From the NCBI RefSeq assembly GCF_025466085.1, contig NZ_JANLOD010000049.1:310001-374000 (forward strand): a stretch of 64,000 bases of DNA, read 5' to 3'. The notes beneath the pieces were generated by a model. The model searched no databases. It was given only the letters and a program-made list of their open reading frames with translations, and had not been told where the DNA came from. Source of the DNA: Pseudomonas sp. 14P_8.1_Bac3. GTDB taxonomy: Bacteria > Pseudomonadota > Gammaproteobacteria > Pseudomonadales > Pseudomonadaceae. Below, piece by piece: positions 8,893-17,836 of this stretch. The stretch's first letter is position 1; every line of letters starts with the position of its first letter. The position numbers and the translations under genes are program-made.

Positions 8893-10215
8893 TTAGAACG
8901 TCGTGGCGAAAATCACCTGGCTGTAGAGGTTCTTGTCGTTGTTGCCCAACTGCGTTCCGCCCTGATCGGCGCTCTTGTCCGGCTGGAACAGACCGATCAA
9001 CGGCATGATGCTCAGGTGCTCGTTGACGTGCCATTCGGCGTAGAGGTCGGCCTCGTGGCCATCGGCGTTGCCCAGGTTGCGGTCGATGGTGTCGAAGTTG
9101 AAGTACATCGCGCCGACGGTCAGGTTCTCCAGCGGCGAGACCGTGAACTTGACTTGCTGGATGCGTGCGTTCGAGTTGAACGGGCCGGCGTAGTTGCCCG
9201 CCACTTCACCCTGGAACCAGGTGCCGAAGCCACGGCTGAAACCGTAGAACAGCGTGTCGTAACCTTCCGAGAAACGGCTGTAGCGGTAACTGACATACGG
9301 TGCCCAGGCCACGTCGGAAAAGGTCCAGCCGGCTTCCAGGTACCAGGCGTCTTCGGTCGAGGTGTGCGGTTTGTCCTGCTTGGCGTATTCGCCGGAAAGG
9401 AACAGGTCCTTGAACCCGGCGTTACCGGTGGCGCGCAGGCTGTAGGTCTTCATGCCGTCGCGTTCGGTTTGAATCGGCGAGGCGTATTGCTCGTCGACAT
9501 CGGTGGTGTCGATGTAGGTCAAGCCAACGGTGCCGACGTCGGACACATGCTCCAGGGTGCCGACATACATCTCGGTCTTGGCCTGGGCACGGTTGTCGGA
9601 TTTCAACCACATCAGGTCGCCACGCCAGCCTTCCTTGCCACCGATGCGCAACACGGCTGTCTCGTCGAACGCCTTGCGCGCGGCCAGCCAGTAGGCGCCG
9701 CCACGGTTGAACTCGCCATCGGCCAGGCCCTTGCCCATGTTCAGCGCGTCGCCATCGATCAGGAAGCCGTCGCCCACCACGATGTTCTGTCGGCCGAAGG
9801 ACAGGTCGATACCGTCAGCCCCCAGCACCGGAAACAGATCTTTCGAACGCCAGCCGAGGTAGGCGTCTTCGAATTTGGTGGTGCGCTCCGAACCGTCGCT
9901 GAAACCCGCGGCATCGCCGTCGCCCCAGCTGCCGGAGCTGAGCAGATTCGCTGCGCCATACGCAGTGCCCGCGCCGCCCAGGCCCTTGTCGAAGGCCAGG
10001 CCATATTTGATGTAGCCCTCGCGCCACGACGAGGAGCCTTCGTTGAGACGACCCGAGAGCGCGTAGTTTTCCTGGCTGTGGAAAATGCCGAATACCGCTT
10101 CCAGCGTGGCGTTCAGGTGACTGTCGTCATCGGCATAGAGTTCGTAGGCGCTGGCCTGGCCAGCGCTGATCATCAGCGCGAGGGTAGAGAGGCGAAGCAA
10201 GGGGGACTTGAGCAT
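8893..10215 (-). CDS. Alginate-export-family outer-membrane porin
   Basis: The 440-residue protein begins with a signal peptide, MLKSPLLRLSTLALMISAG, with cleavage expected after ASA. The mature protein (ELYADDDSHLNATLEAVFG onward) shows alternating beta-strand patterns and ends in the C-terminal aromatic residue expected for outer-membrane barrels (IFATTF). The pattern fits AlgE/alginate-export-family proteins, many of which act as general solute channels in Pseudomonas. An in-frame extension to 10413 lacks a signal-like start and was rejected. The gene is divergent from cytochrome c and feaB across a promoter region with repeated TTGCCAA boxes, suggesting shared control. Confidence 0.85.
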   Translation of the reverse strand: MLKSPLLRLSTLALMISAGQASAYELYADDDSHLNATLEAVFGIFHSQENYALSGRLNEGSSSWREGYIKYGLAFDKGLGGAGTAYGAANLLSSGSWGDGDAAGFSDGSERTTKFEDAYLGWRSKDLFPVLGADGIDLSFGRQNIVVGDGFLIDGDALNMGKGLADGEFNRGGAYWLAARKAFDETAVLRIGGKEGWRGDLMWLKSDNRAQAKTEMYVGTLEHVSDVGTVGLTYIDTTDVDEQYASPIQTERDGMKTYSLRATGNAGFKDLFLSGEYAKQDKPHTSTEDAWYLEAGWTFSDVAWAPYVSYRYSRFSEGYDTLFYGFSRGFGTWFQGEVAGNYAGPFNSNARIQQVKFTVSPLENLTVGAMYFNFDTIDRNLGNADGHEADLYAEWHVNEHLSIMPLIGLFQPDKSADQGGTQLGNNDKNLYSQVIFATTF

Positions 10216-10301
10216 GGTGTGGCATCCGTTCTTGTTCTTGATCGCAGGTTTGCGGTCTTTTTCGATACTAAGGCGCGGAACTTTCCCGGCCTTTTGTGTG
10301 G

Positions 10302-10366
10302 TTGCCAAAGAGTTGGCTGTGCTTGCCAAAAAGCCCGGTTTGGCAGCCTCGCCAATACGACTGGCA
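10302..10366. promoter_or_regulatory. Cluster of TTGCCAA half-sites between divergent porin and cytochrome c genes
   Basis: GCCAA at 10304-10308 pairs with TTGGC at 10313-10317, and TGCCAAA at 10324-10330 pairs exactly with TTTGGCA at 10339-10345. Further GCCAA (10351) and TGGCA (10362) boxes follow. The cluster lies in the 277-base divergent region and is a candidate activator site, perhaps for the FeaR-like protein; which protein binds is unknown. Confidence 0.4.
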
Positions 10367-10492
10367 CGCAGGGCAAAACCCACGCGCCACTGACCGTCGA
10401 CAATCCGTCGCAACCCTGCCGATGCTCCGCTGCGTCGGCATTCCCGTGTTAGCGCTCAACTGACGAGCGCGGATTTTCAAGGTCGTTTCCCT

Positions 10493-10882
10493 ATGGTCAC
10501 CTCGCTGCGCTTGCCCCTCATCGGTCTGCTCTCACTCACCCTGGCGCACACCGCGCTGGCCGCCGACTGCGCGCCCGATCAGGGCCATGGCGCCCAGGTC
10601 TTTGCCAATGAATGCGCGGTCTGCCACTCGGTGACTAAAGGCACGACGGGAATGATGGGACCGAACCTGGCGGGTGTGGTCGGACGCAAATCCGGCTCGC
10701 TGGAAGGCTTCAACTATTCCCAGGCGATGCGCACCAAGGACATCACCTGGCAGGCCGAGACCATCGCGCAACTCATCACCCAGCCCCAGGCCTTCGTGCC
10801 GGGGACCTACATGCCTTACATGGGCCTGGCCTCGGCGGACGACCGTCAGGCGGTCGCGTGTTTCCTCAAAGAACAACAGTAA
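10493..10882 (+). CDS. Periplasmic class-I cytochrome c
   Basis: The 129-residue protein has an N-terminal signal peptide ending LAHTALAA and one haem-binding CAVCH motif near residue 41. The likely axial methionine lies in YMPYMGLASADD (about 105-116). It resembles the c550-type electron carriers that take electrons from periplasmic dehydrogenases. It is 47 bases upstream of feaB and probably co-transcribed with it. No quinoprotein dehydrogenase is present here, so its electron donor is unknown. Confidence 0.88.
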   Translation: MVTSLRLPLIGLLSLTLAHTALAADCAPDQGHGAQVFANECAVCHSVTKGTTGMMGPNLAGVVGRKSGSLEGFNYSQAMRTKDITWQAETIAQLITQPQAFVPGTYMPYMGLASADDRQAVACFLKEQQ

Positions 10883-10929
10883 TCAACCGGTATTCCGGCT
10901 GAACAACGCGTCTGAACCAAAGGTGATTT

Positions 10930-12420
10930 ATGAGCAACGTTGAAATCCTGCCGCAGGTTGCTGCATTTCTGGACCGCCGCCATGGCTGCTTCATCGACGG
11001 CGAATGGGTGTTCGCCGAGGGGCAGACCATTGCCGTGGTCAACCCGGCGACCGGACAAACTCTGTGCGAAACCCTCGACGCGCCGCTGGCAGTGGTCGAG
11101 CAAGCCGTGCAGTCGTCCCATAAGGCTTTCAAGTCCGGGGTCTGGTCGGGTTTGCGCCCGGCGGACCGCGAACGCATCCTGCTGAACTTCACCCGTCTGG
11201 TTGAAGCGCACGCCGAAGAACTGGCGCAGCTGGAAACCCTGAGCCAGGGCAAGTCGATCAACATGGCCCGTGCGCTGGACTTGAATGCCACCGTGGAGTT
11301 CATGCGCTACATGTCCGGTTGGGCGACCAAGATCGAAGGGCAGACCTTCGACGTGTCGATCCCGCTGCCACCGGGCGCGAAGTTCACCGCGTTCACCAAG
11401 CGCGAGCCAGTCGGTGTCGTTGTCGGGATCGTGCCGTGGAATTTTCCGCTGCTGATCGCCGCCTGGAAGCTGATGCCGGCGCTGGCCACCGGCTGCACCG
11501 TCATCATCAAACCCGCGATGGAAACCCCGTTGACCGCCATGCGCCTGGCTGAACTGGCGCTGGAAGCGGGCATTCCGGCGGGCGTGTTCAACGTCGTGAC
11601 CGGCGGCGGTGCTTCGGTGGGCGGCGTGCTGACGGCGCACCCGCTGGTGAGCAAGGTGTCCTTCACCGGCTCCACGGCGGTGGGCAAAAGCGTCGGCGTG
11701 GCGTGCATGGAAAACATGACGCGGTTCTCGCTGGAGCTGGGCGGCAAGAACCCGATGATCGTGCTCGCCGATGCCGACATCGAAAAAGCGGTGCAGGGCG
11801 CGATCCTCGGCGGCCTGCTGAACAACGGTCAGGTCTGCGCCGCGGCGTCGCGCTTCTACGTGCATCGCTCGATCCACGATCAGTTCGTCGAAGCACTCGC
11901 CGCTGCAGTTTCGGCGATGCCGATCGGCGCGGGCATGAACGGTGACGCGGCGATCAACCCGCTGGTGTCGCGCAAACAGCAGCAAAGCGTGCTGAAACAC
12001 ATCGAGCTGGCTCGCCGCGAAGGCGCGCGTGTGGTGTCCGGTGGCGAGTTGCTGGAAGGCGAGGGCTTCTATGTGCAGCCGACGATTCTGGCAGACATCG
12101 ACCACAGCATGGCGGTGGCGCGTGAAGAGGTGTTCGGGCCGGTGCTGGGGGTGATGCCGTTCGATGACGAAGACGCGGTGATCGCCCTGGCCAACGACAA
12201 CCGTTACGGCCTGGCCGCCAGCCTGTGGACCAACGACCTCGGCAAAGCCATGAACCTGGTGCCGCGCATCGAAGCCGGCACCGTTTGGGTCAACGCTCAC
12301 GTGCTGCTCGACCCGGCGATGCCATTTGGTGGCGTCAAGCAGTCCGGTATGGGCCGCGAGTTCGGACGTGCGGTGATCGAGGCCTACACCGAGCTGAAAT
12401 CAGTGTGCATCGCCCACTGA
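10930..12420 (+). CDS. feaB: Phenylacetaldehyde dehydrogenase-like NAD-dependent aldehyde dehydrogenase
   Basis: The 496-residue ALDH has the NAD-binding segment VPWNFPLLIAAWKLMPALA, the catalytic Glu in ELGGKNP (about 270) and the nucleophile Cys in NNGQVCAAASRFY (about 303). Several FeaB-type features are visible: an N-terminal FLDRRHGCFIDGEW, INPLVSRKQ, and a terminal TELKSVCIAH. FeaB oxidises phenylacetaldehyde to phenylacetate. It follows cytochrome c closely. With the FeaR-like regulator and the kinase/phospho-lyase operon it would provide the aldehyde oxidation step. Exact aldehyde specificity is inferred. Confidence 0.85.
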   Translation: MSNVEILPQVAAFLDRRHGCFIDGEWVFAEGQTIAVVNPATGQTLCETLDAPLAVVEQAVQSSHKAFKSGVWSGLRPADRERILLNFTRLVEAHAEELAQLETLSQGKSINMARALDLNATVEFMRYMSGWATKIEGQTFDVSIPLPPGAKFTAFTKREPVGVVVGIVPWNFPLLIAAWKLMPALATGCTVIIKPAMETPLTAMRLAELALEAGIPAGVFNVVTGGGASVGGVLTAHPLVSKVSFTGSTAVGKSVGVACMENMTRFSLELGGKNPMIVLADADIEKAVQGAILGGLLNNGQVCAAASRFYVHRSIHDQFVEALAAAVSAMPIGAGMNGDAAINPLVSRKQQQSVLKHIELARREGARVVSGGELLEGEGFYVQPTILADIDHSMAVAREEVFGPVLGVMPFDDEDAVIALANDNRYGLAASLWTNDLGKAMNLVPRIEAGTVWVNAHVLLDPAMPFGGVKQSGMGREFGRAVIEAYTELKSVCIAH

Positions 12421-12421
12421 T

Positions 12422-14809
12422 TCACACCGTGGGTGCCGGCTTCGCCAGTTCGATGCCGGCGGCCCCCAGGCGCTTGAGGATTTCAAACAGCAGGTCGCTT
12501 TTGGTGGCGCCGACAATCCTCGGGCTGCCGACGTAGCCGGTGACGGTCAGCGTGATGCCTTCGGGCGTAAGCTTGCTGAACCGCACCATCGGCGCCGGTT
12601 TCTCCAGAATGGTTTCGTGCTCGCAATAGGTGTTGTAGAGCAGGTTTTTCACCTGTTCGGGGTCGATGTCCAGGGGGAAGGTGAGTTCGAGTGTCGCCAC
12701 TCCCTGGGCGCTTCCGCCCAAGGTCACGTTGCGCAGGTTCTGCGAGATCAGCTGCGAATTCGGGACGATGACGATCGAGCGGTCGCTGAGCTGGATTTCC
12801 GTGGCTCGCACGTTGATTCGTCGGATGTCACCCTCGACGCCACTGATGCTGATCAGGTCGCCGACCTTCACCGGGCGCTCGGTCAACAGGATCAGGCCGG
12901 AGACGAAATTCTTGACGATCTCCTGCAAACCAAAGCCAATCCCCACCGACAACGCACTGACGATCCAGGCCAGGTTGGTCCACTGCACGCCCAGGGACGA
13001 CAGGGTCATCAGGATGACCAACGCGTAGCCGATATTGGCAAACAGCGTGGTAAGCGACATGCGCATGCCCGGGTCCATGGCGGTCTTCGGCAGGAACTCC
13101 TTGTCCAGCCAACGGCCAAGGGTACGAATCAGGTAGATGCCGATCAACAGGGCCAGCGCGGCATTGAGCAAGTGACCGGGGATGATGTTGAGCTTGCGCA
13201 GCCCGGCGCCGCCGAGAATGGAAAAAACGTTGGTGAGCAGTTGACCGAGGGTCGTGCCGATACCGCCAACGAACAGCGTGATGATCGCCAGGAGCAACAG
13301 CCCGGCCCGACCGGCTCCTGACAGAATGATCGAGATCTGCTCAAGGCGACGGTCTTCGATGCCCAGCATCTGCTTGAGCGCCTTGCCGCTCGCGCTTTTG
13401 GTGGAGAACAGGTACTCGCAGGCATCCCTGAAACACTGAATCAGCAGGTAGAAACCAGAAAGAATGATGAAGCCCCAGACCAGTTCATAGGTGATGAACC
13501 TGGCGAGGGACACGTAACCGGTCAGCAGCGCGACCAGGCACACAAACATCGCCAGGCTGGCAAAGCTGTAGATCAGCCCGGCGAAGGTGGTGCCCGCTTC
13601 GGCGGCGGTGCCGGTGGCTGCGACGGATCTTCGGACCTTGCCGGTGCGCACCAGCAACACAATGAAAATGCACGCGACGATCAGCGCGACGATCCCGCGG
13701 CCGGCGATCACGACCCCGCTGCTCATGCCGGTGGCATTGGTGATCTGGATCACCGTCACCAATACCAGCAGGGTGCCGGCCAGAATCCTGGGAAACGGTT
13801 TCAGTGTCAGCGCCACCGCATCGGCCATCATCGGCAGCCGCCAGGAAGGGTGATGCGTGGACAACAGGGCGCGGCTCAGCGCAGTGATCAGCACGCAGGT
13901 GTAGGCGACTTTTTCGAATTCCTGGGAGAACGTCGTCAGCATCGGCGTCAGGTCTGTTTGGCGCGTGATGGTATAGAACAGCAGTTGCAGGGCCAGGCCG
14001 ACGGTCAGCACCGTAGCCAGCACCGACGCCAACGCAAGGGAGCTGCGGCGCAAGCGTCCTTCCGGCATGCGGTGGATGCACAGCCAGGTCAGGCCGCGTT
14101 CGGCGACCCGGCGGCCCAGCGTCCAGATGACCAGCGCGAGCAGCAGCAGGACGCTGGTGATGAGGCGCTGGCCGGGTTGCCATGCCGCTTTGACGACCTC
14201 AGCCGCCTGGTCGAAAAACGTCTTGAAGCGCAGCCGGTCATCCATTGACGGGTTGAACAGCGGTGACCAGAAACCGGGATTGAGGATGCTTCGGGTGCTC
14301 AGGGTCAGTTCGTTTTCCAGCAGGTTGCGTCGCAGGCCGGCGATCTGGGTGAGCAGGTCGGTCGCACTGGTTTTCAGCGCAGTCAGGGTTTTGAGGGTCG
14401 CGTCGACCTTGTTCTTTTGCTCGGTGAGCGTCGCTCGTTGCGTGGCGATCTCGGACTGTTCGGACGCAGCTTCAGTGTCGGGAACCGGCCCGAGCACGCC
14501 GAGTTGCGTGCGCAGCTGGGTCTGCAGGGGAAGCACCGAGGCGGTCAGACGATCGATGTCCAGCAGGAACATCTGGACTTGGTCCTGAGGGCCTTCCAGC
14601 TGATTGTAGTTGTCCACCACCGAGATTTGCTGTTTGAGGCTGTCCAGGCGGAGCTGCAATGCCTGGAGATCGCTCGGGGAAACGGTGAGGACCGCGGCGG
14701 CTGATCGAGGCGCGGAAGCGTCCGCGAGGTCTGCCGCCGAGAGCATCCCGGGGCCCGCTCCGAAAAGCGTGAGCGCGACGAGGATCATGGCTCTCAGTGC
14801 ATGGCGCAT
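12422..14809 (-). CDS. Mechanosensitive channel, DUF3772 + MscS type
   Basis: The 795-residue protein has a signal peptide (about 1-25), a coiled-coil periplasmic DUF3772-type region (about 40-190) and a long multi-spanning membrane region (about 200-590). The MscS pore and beta domain are at about 590-790. Characteristic MscS residues are in IGFGLQEIVKNFVSGLILL, RPVKVGD and VIVPNSQLISQNLRN. MscK/MscM-type channels release solutes on hypo-osmotic shock. The gene is convergent with feaB, with only one base between the two stop codons and no obvious terminator. Confidence 0.88.
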   Translation of the reverse strand: MRHALRAMILVALTLFGAGPGMLSAADLADASAPRSAAAVLTVSPSDLQALQLRLDSLKQQISVVDNYNQLEGPQDQVQMFLLDIDRLTASVLPLQTQLRTQLGVLGPVPDTEAASEQSEIATQRATLTEQKNKVDATLKTLTALKTSATDLLTQIAGLRRNLLENELTLSTRSILNPGFWSPLFNPSMDDRLRFKTFFDQAAEVVKAAWQPGQRLITSVLLLLALVIWTLGRRVAERGLTWLCIHRMPEGRLRRSSLALASVLATVLTVGLALQLLFYTITRQTDLTPMLTTFSQEFEKVAYTCVLITALSRALLSTHHPSWRLPMMADAVALTLKPFPRILAGTLLVLVTVIQITNATGMSSGVVIAGRGIVALIVACIFIVLLVRTGKVRRSVAATGTAAEAGTTFAGLIYSFASLAMFVCLVALLTGYVSLARFITYELVWGFIILSGFYLLIQCFRDACEYLFSTKSASGKALKQMLGIEDRRLEQISIILSGAGRAGLLLLAIITLFVGGIGTTLGQLLTNVFSILGGAGLRKLNIIPGHLLNAALALLIGIYLIRTLGRWLDKEFLPKTAMDPGMRMSLTTLFANIGYALVILMTLSSLGVQWTNLAWIVSALSVGIGFGLQEIVKNFVSGLILLTERPVKVGDLISISGVEGDIRRINVRATEIQLSDRSIVIVPNSQLISQNLRNVTLGGSAQGVATLELTFPLDIDPEQVKNLLYNTYCEHETILEKPAPMVRFSKLTPEGITLTVTGYVGSPRIVGATKSDLLFEILKRLGAAGIELAKPAPTV

Positions 14810-14880
14810 AGGCGTGCCTGACTCTGTGGTTAGTCATCCAGCCTATGAGGTTAGGTCAATAGTTTGATTCGTGGGGGCCG

Positions 14881-14977
14881 CAGGACGAGCGTGCTCGCGA
14901 TGGTGATAAACGATCACGCGCGTTTCCTGGTTGAACGCGGCGTTCTTGAGTCCATCGCGAGCACGCTCGCTCCTACA
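14881..14977. repeat. REP doublet, one arm degenerate
   Basis: The left arm CAGGACGAGCGTGCTCGCGA at 14881-14900 is imperfect. The right arm TCGCGAGCACGCTCGCTCCT near 14955-14974 is canonical. The doublet occupies most of the gap between the MscS gene and the thiolase gene. Confidence 0.8.
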
Positions 14978-15019
14978 GAAGGCACGTGTGACCTGCCCCG
15001 TGGAGCGGGGCAGGGGGCG

Positions 15020-16204
15020 TCAGACGCGTTCGAACAACACGGCGATGCCCTGGCCGCCGCCGATGCACATGGTCGCCAGGGCATAACGGCCCTGGACGCG
15101 GATCAGCTCGTGGATGGCTTTGGTCGCAATGATCGCGCCGGTGGCGCCGACCGGGTGGCCCAGCGAGATTCCCGAACCGTTCGGGTTGACCTTCTCCGGA
15201 TCGAAGCCCAGCTCCTGCGCCACGGCACAGGCTTGGGCGGCGAAGGCTTCGTTGGATTCGATGACGTCCAGGTCGGCTACGCTCAGGCCGGCGCGTTTCA
15301 GGACCAGGCGGGTGGCTGGAATCGGACCGAGGCCCATCAGTTCCGGCTCGACACCGGCGTGGGCGTAGCCGACCAGCCGGACCATCGGCTTGAGGCCCTG
15401 GGCACGCACCATTTCGCCGGTGGCCAGGATCAGCGCGCCCGCGCCGTCATTGAGGCCGGAGGCGTTGCCGGCGGTGACGCTGCCGTCTTTCTTGAAGGCC
15501 GGCTTCATCTTCGCCAGTTGTTCGGCATTGACCTCGCCACGCACGTGTTCGTCGGTGGCGAACGTCACGGTGCCTTTGCGCGACGCCACTTCGATCGGCA
15601 CGATCTGGCTGTCGAACCGGCCTTCGGCAATCGCTCGCGCTGCGCGCTGCTGGCTGAGCATGGCCAATTCATCCTGGGCCTGGCGGCTGATGCCGTAGCG
15701 CTCGGCGATGTTTTCCGCGGTGATACCCATGTGGAAACCGGCAAACGGGTCTTGCAGCACGCCGAGCATGTAGTCGATCGCCTGCATGTCGCCCATGCGC
15801 GCGCCCCAGCGGGCTTGCGGCAACAGGTACGCGCCACGGCTCATGGACTCGACGCCACCGGCCAGCGCGGCGCCGGCATCACCCAGCATCAGGCTTTGTG
15901 CGGCACTGACAATCGCCTGCAAACCGGAGCCGCAGAGGCGGTTGACGTTGAAGGCCGGCGTCTCTTTCGGCAGCCCGGCATTCATCGCCACCGCGCGGGA
16001 AATGTAAGCGTCACGTGCTTCGGTCGGGATGACGTGGCCCATCACCGCATGGCCGATGTGCTCAGGCGCCAGCCCGGAGCGTTCGATGGCGGCGCGGCAG
16101 ACGTCCGTCGCCAGTTGAATCGGCGGCACGTCCTTGAGCGAACCGCCAAAACTGCCGATGGCGGAACGGACGGCGCTGATGACGTAAATGTCGGATGGGT
16201 TCAT
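15020..16204 (-). CDS. Acetyl-CoA acetyltransferase (thiolase)
   Basis: The 394-residue thiolase has the acyl-binding cysteine in NRLCGSGLQAIVSAAQ (about 89), a GHPVGATGA histidine (about 350) and the second active-site cysteine in ATMCIGGGQGIAV (about 380). It catalyses thiolytic cleavage or condensation of acyl-CoAs. The start at ATG 16204 follows AGGGAAACCC; a longer in-frame form to 16324 has a low-complexity N-terminus and is unlikely. It stands alone, so its pathway (beta-oxidation, branched-chain breakdown or PHB-type chemistry) is not decided by context. Confidence 0.9.
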   Translation of the reverse strand: MNPSDIYVISAVRSAIGSFGGSLKDVPPIQLATDVCRAAIERSGLAPEHIGHAVMGHVIPTEARDAYISRAVAMNAGLPKETPAFNVNRLCGSGLQAIVSAAQSLMLGDAGAALAGGVESMSRGAYLLPQARWGARMGDMQAIDYMLGVLQDPFAGFHMGITAENIAERYGISRQAQDELAMLSQQRAARAIAEGRFDSQIVPIEVASRKGTVTFATDEHVRGEVNAEQLAKMKPAFKKDGSVTAGNASGLNDGAGALILATGEMVRAQGLKPMVRLVGYAHAGVEPELMGLGPIPATRLVLKRAGLSVADLDVIESNEAFAAQACAVAQELGFDPEKVNPNGSGISLGHPVGATGAIIATKAIHELIRVQGRYALATMCIGGGQGIAVLFERV

Positions 16205-16380
16205 GTGGGTTTCCCTGGTTCGGTCTGGTGCGCGGTTGGCGCTGTCATGGGGGAAAGAGTCTAGGGGCGAGGTCGATGTTGGCCTATGTCGAAAGTGCTC
16301 AAGGGGGGTGGAGTTTTTTGCCATTTCGGCTTCGGATTTTTAGATCCCGTAAGCGATTTCTGCCCTGCGCCCGGAGCCTC

Positions 16381-16480
16381 TGTAGGAGCGAGCATGCTCG
16401 CGAAAAACCTGAGAGCGCCGCGGGGCATCTGGTTTCCCGCGTTATCGTTGACGACCATCGCGAGCATGCTCGCTCTTACA
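16381..16480. repeat. REP doublet TGTAGGAGCGAGCATGCTCGCGA, inverted pair
   Basis: The left arm at 16381-16403 and the near-perfect inverted copy at 16455-16480 (one mismatch, CTCTTACA) are separated by about 50 bases. They lie between the thiolase start and the small conserved-type protein. Confidence 0.88.
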
Positions 16481-16571
16481 GGGGATTGTGCTGGTTTGCC
16501 GTATGTCGGGCGCAGGGAACGGTCACCCGCGCGTGAATTTCCAAACAATGACTAACTTTGGGGATTTGACC

Positions 16572-16793
16572 ATGACCGACGATCTGCGACGTCAATCTCT
16601 GGCGGCCTGGTACAAACTCCTCGCGACGCCCGAGATCCGCATGGATGTGGAGGAGCAATACGACGAGTTGCTCAAGGCCGCCGATGAGATGGAACGGGCC
16701 GGGCTGATCAGCAGCGCTGAATGGCGCAAGCTGGTGCGGGAGGCCGGCGTGGCGTTTTCCAATGCGGTGGAAGGTGTGGGCGGAGGCACCTAA
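16572..16793 (+). CDS. Small hypothetical protein, 73 residues
   Basis: The start chosen at 16572 reads MTDDLRRQSLAAWYKLL. The product is charged and mostly helical, with no signal or membrane segment. A longer start at 16548 adds eight residues. Codon use matches its neighbours and the frame looks coding (regular helical heptads EQYDELLKAADEMERAGLI). It ends overlapping the convergent LysR gene by four bases. Function is unknown. Confidence 0.6.
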   Translation: MTDDLRRQSLAAWYKLLATPEIRMDVEEQYDELLKAADEMERAGLISSAEWRKLVREAGVAFSNAVEGVGGGT

Positions 16794-17692
16794 GGCTTGG
16801 CCGTAGCCTGTTCGGCCTGCTGCGCAAACCAGTGCAGGACCAGCGCGCAGGCCGGATGCGCTGCCGCTGCAGGTTGCAGGTTCAGCGCGTAGACTCCCCG
16901 GGTTTCCAACGCCGGCCCGAATGGAATGACCAGCAGCCCCCGTTCAATCGATTCCCCCGCCAGTGTCCGGTCCGTCATCGCCACGCCCAATCCCCGCGCC
17001 GCAGCATCCAGCGCCAGTTCATCGAGGTTGAACGGAATGTGCCGGTAATCCTCCAGCGGCCCGCCATCATTGGCTGAAAGCCACTGAAACCAGTCATTCC
17101 GGTCTGCCGAGCGATGCAATAACGGAAAATTTACCAAGTCCTGCACCGACGCCAGTGGCCGCGTCGAATGACCCAGGCCGGGGGCGCACACCGGCACCAG
17201 CGCTTCCTTGAACAGCGTCAGGCAATCCGGATCACTCGACGGATCGGGCAGATAGAGAATGTAGGCATCACTGTCGGCGGCAGGCTCTACCACTTCCGTC
17301 GCCACGGTTTCGATCGACAGCGAAACCTCCGGATGACTTCGATAGAACTCGCTCAACTTCGGCAGCAACCAGCGCACGGCCAGCGACACATGCATGCGGA
17401 TACGGAACGGCCGCTCCTGCGGGGCGAGCCGATCCTCCAGGGTTTTCAGTTGCGCGAGGATAGTGCGCGCAGTGCCCAGCACCTGCTCGCCTTCCGCTGT
17501 CAGCGCGACATTGCGGCTGTTGCGCACAAACATCGGCACTCCAAAATGACTCTCCAGCAGCTGAATCTTCCGGCTGACCGCACTTTGTGTCAGGCACAGC
17601 CGGAGCGCCGCCTGGGTGAAGCTGCCCGAGTCGGAGACTTCCACCAGCGCCTGCAAGGCCTGGAGCGAGGGAACGTGGCGAATTTTATCCAT
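16790..17692 (-). CDS. LysR-family transcriptional regulator
   Basis: The 300-residue protein has the LysR winged helix-turn-helix at about 10-68 (ALVEVSDSGSFTQAALRL and TQSAVSRKIQLLE) and a type-2 periplasmic-binding-like effector domain (about 95-295). The overall form is GcvA-like. It is divergent from the FAD oxidoreductase gene across 144 bases, the usual layout for a LysR activator and its target, so it probably controls that gene and the following substrate-binding protein. Confidence 0.9.
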   Translation of the reverse strand: MDKIRHVPSLQALQALVEVSDSGSFTQAALRLCLTQSAVSRKIQLLESHFGVPMFVRNSRNVALTAEGEQVLGTARTILAQLKTLEDRLAPQERPFRIRMHVSLAVRWLLPKLSEFYRSHPEVSLSIETVATEVVEPAADSDAYILYLPDPSSDPDCLTLFKEALVPVCAPGLGHSTRPLASVQDLVNFPLLHRSADRNDWFQWLSANDGGPLEDYRHIPFNLDELALDAAARGLGVAMTDRTLAGESIERGLLVIPFGPALETRGVYALNLQPAAAAHPACALVLHWFAQQAEQATAKP

Positions 17693-17763
17693 GCGATTTC
17701 TGAATGACTCGATGAGTTTATAACGTTGGTTGTATCACCACAGGCCTTATAGATTCTAGCTCT

Positions 17764-17810
17764 GGCGAGCATCTTTGGAAAACCAGCATGCGATTCTGGC
17801 ATCGCTCGCC
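17764..17810. promoter_or_regulatory. Inverted repeat in the lysR / FAD-oxidase divergent region
   Basis: GGCGAGC at 17764-17770 is mirrored by GCTCGCC at 17804-17810. Between them lies a second pair, CCAG (17783-17786) and CTGG (17796-17799). The spacing is longer than a classic LysR box, so the role is uncertain. Confidence 0.3.
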
Positions 17811-17836
17811 GAATGACAGTCGAATTGAGGTGTGGC

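Noticed and set aside
10360..10380. TGGCACGCAGGGCA as a sigma-54 promoter before cytochrome c
   Set aside because: The spacing between the GG and GC elements is eight bases instead of the required ten.
2624..16480. Repeated palindromes that could suggest a CRISPR array
   Set aside because: They are paired REP elements at scattered intergenic sites, without regular repeat-spacer structure or cas genes.
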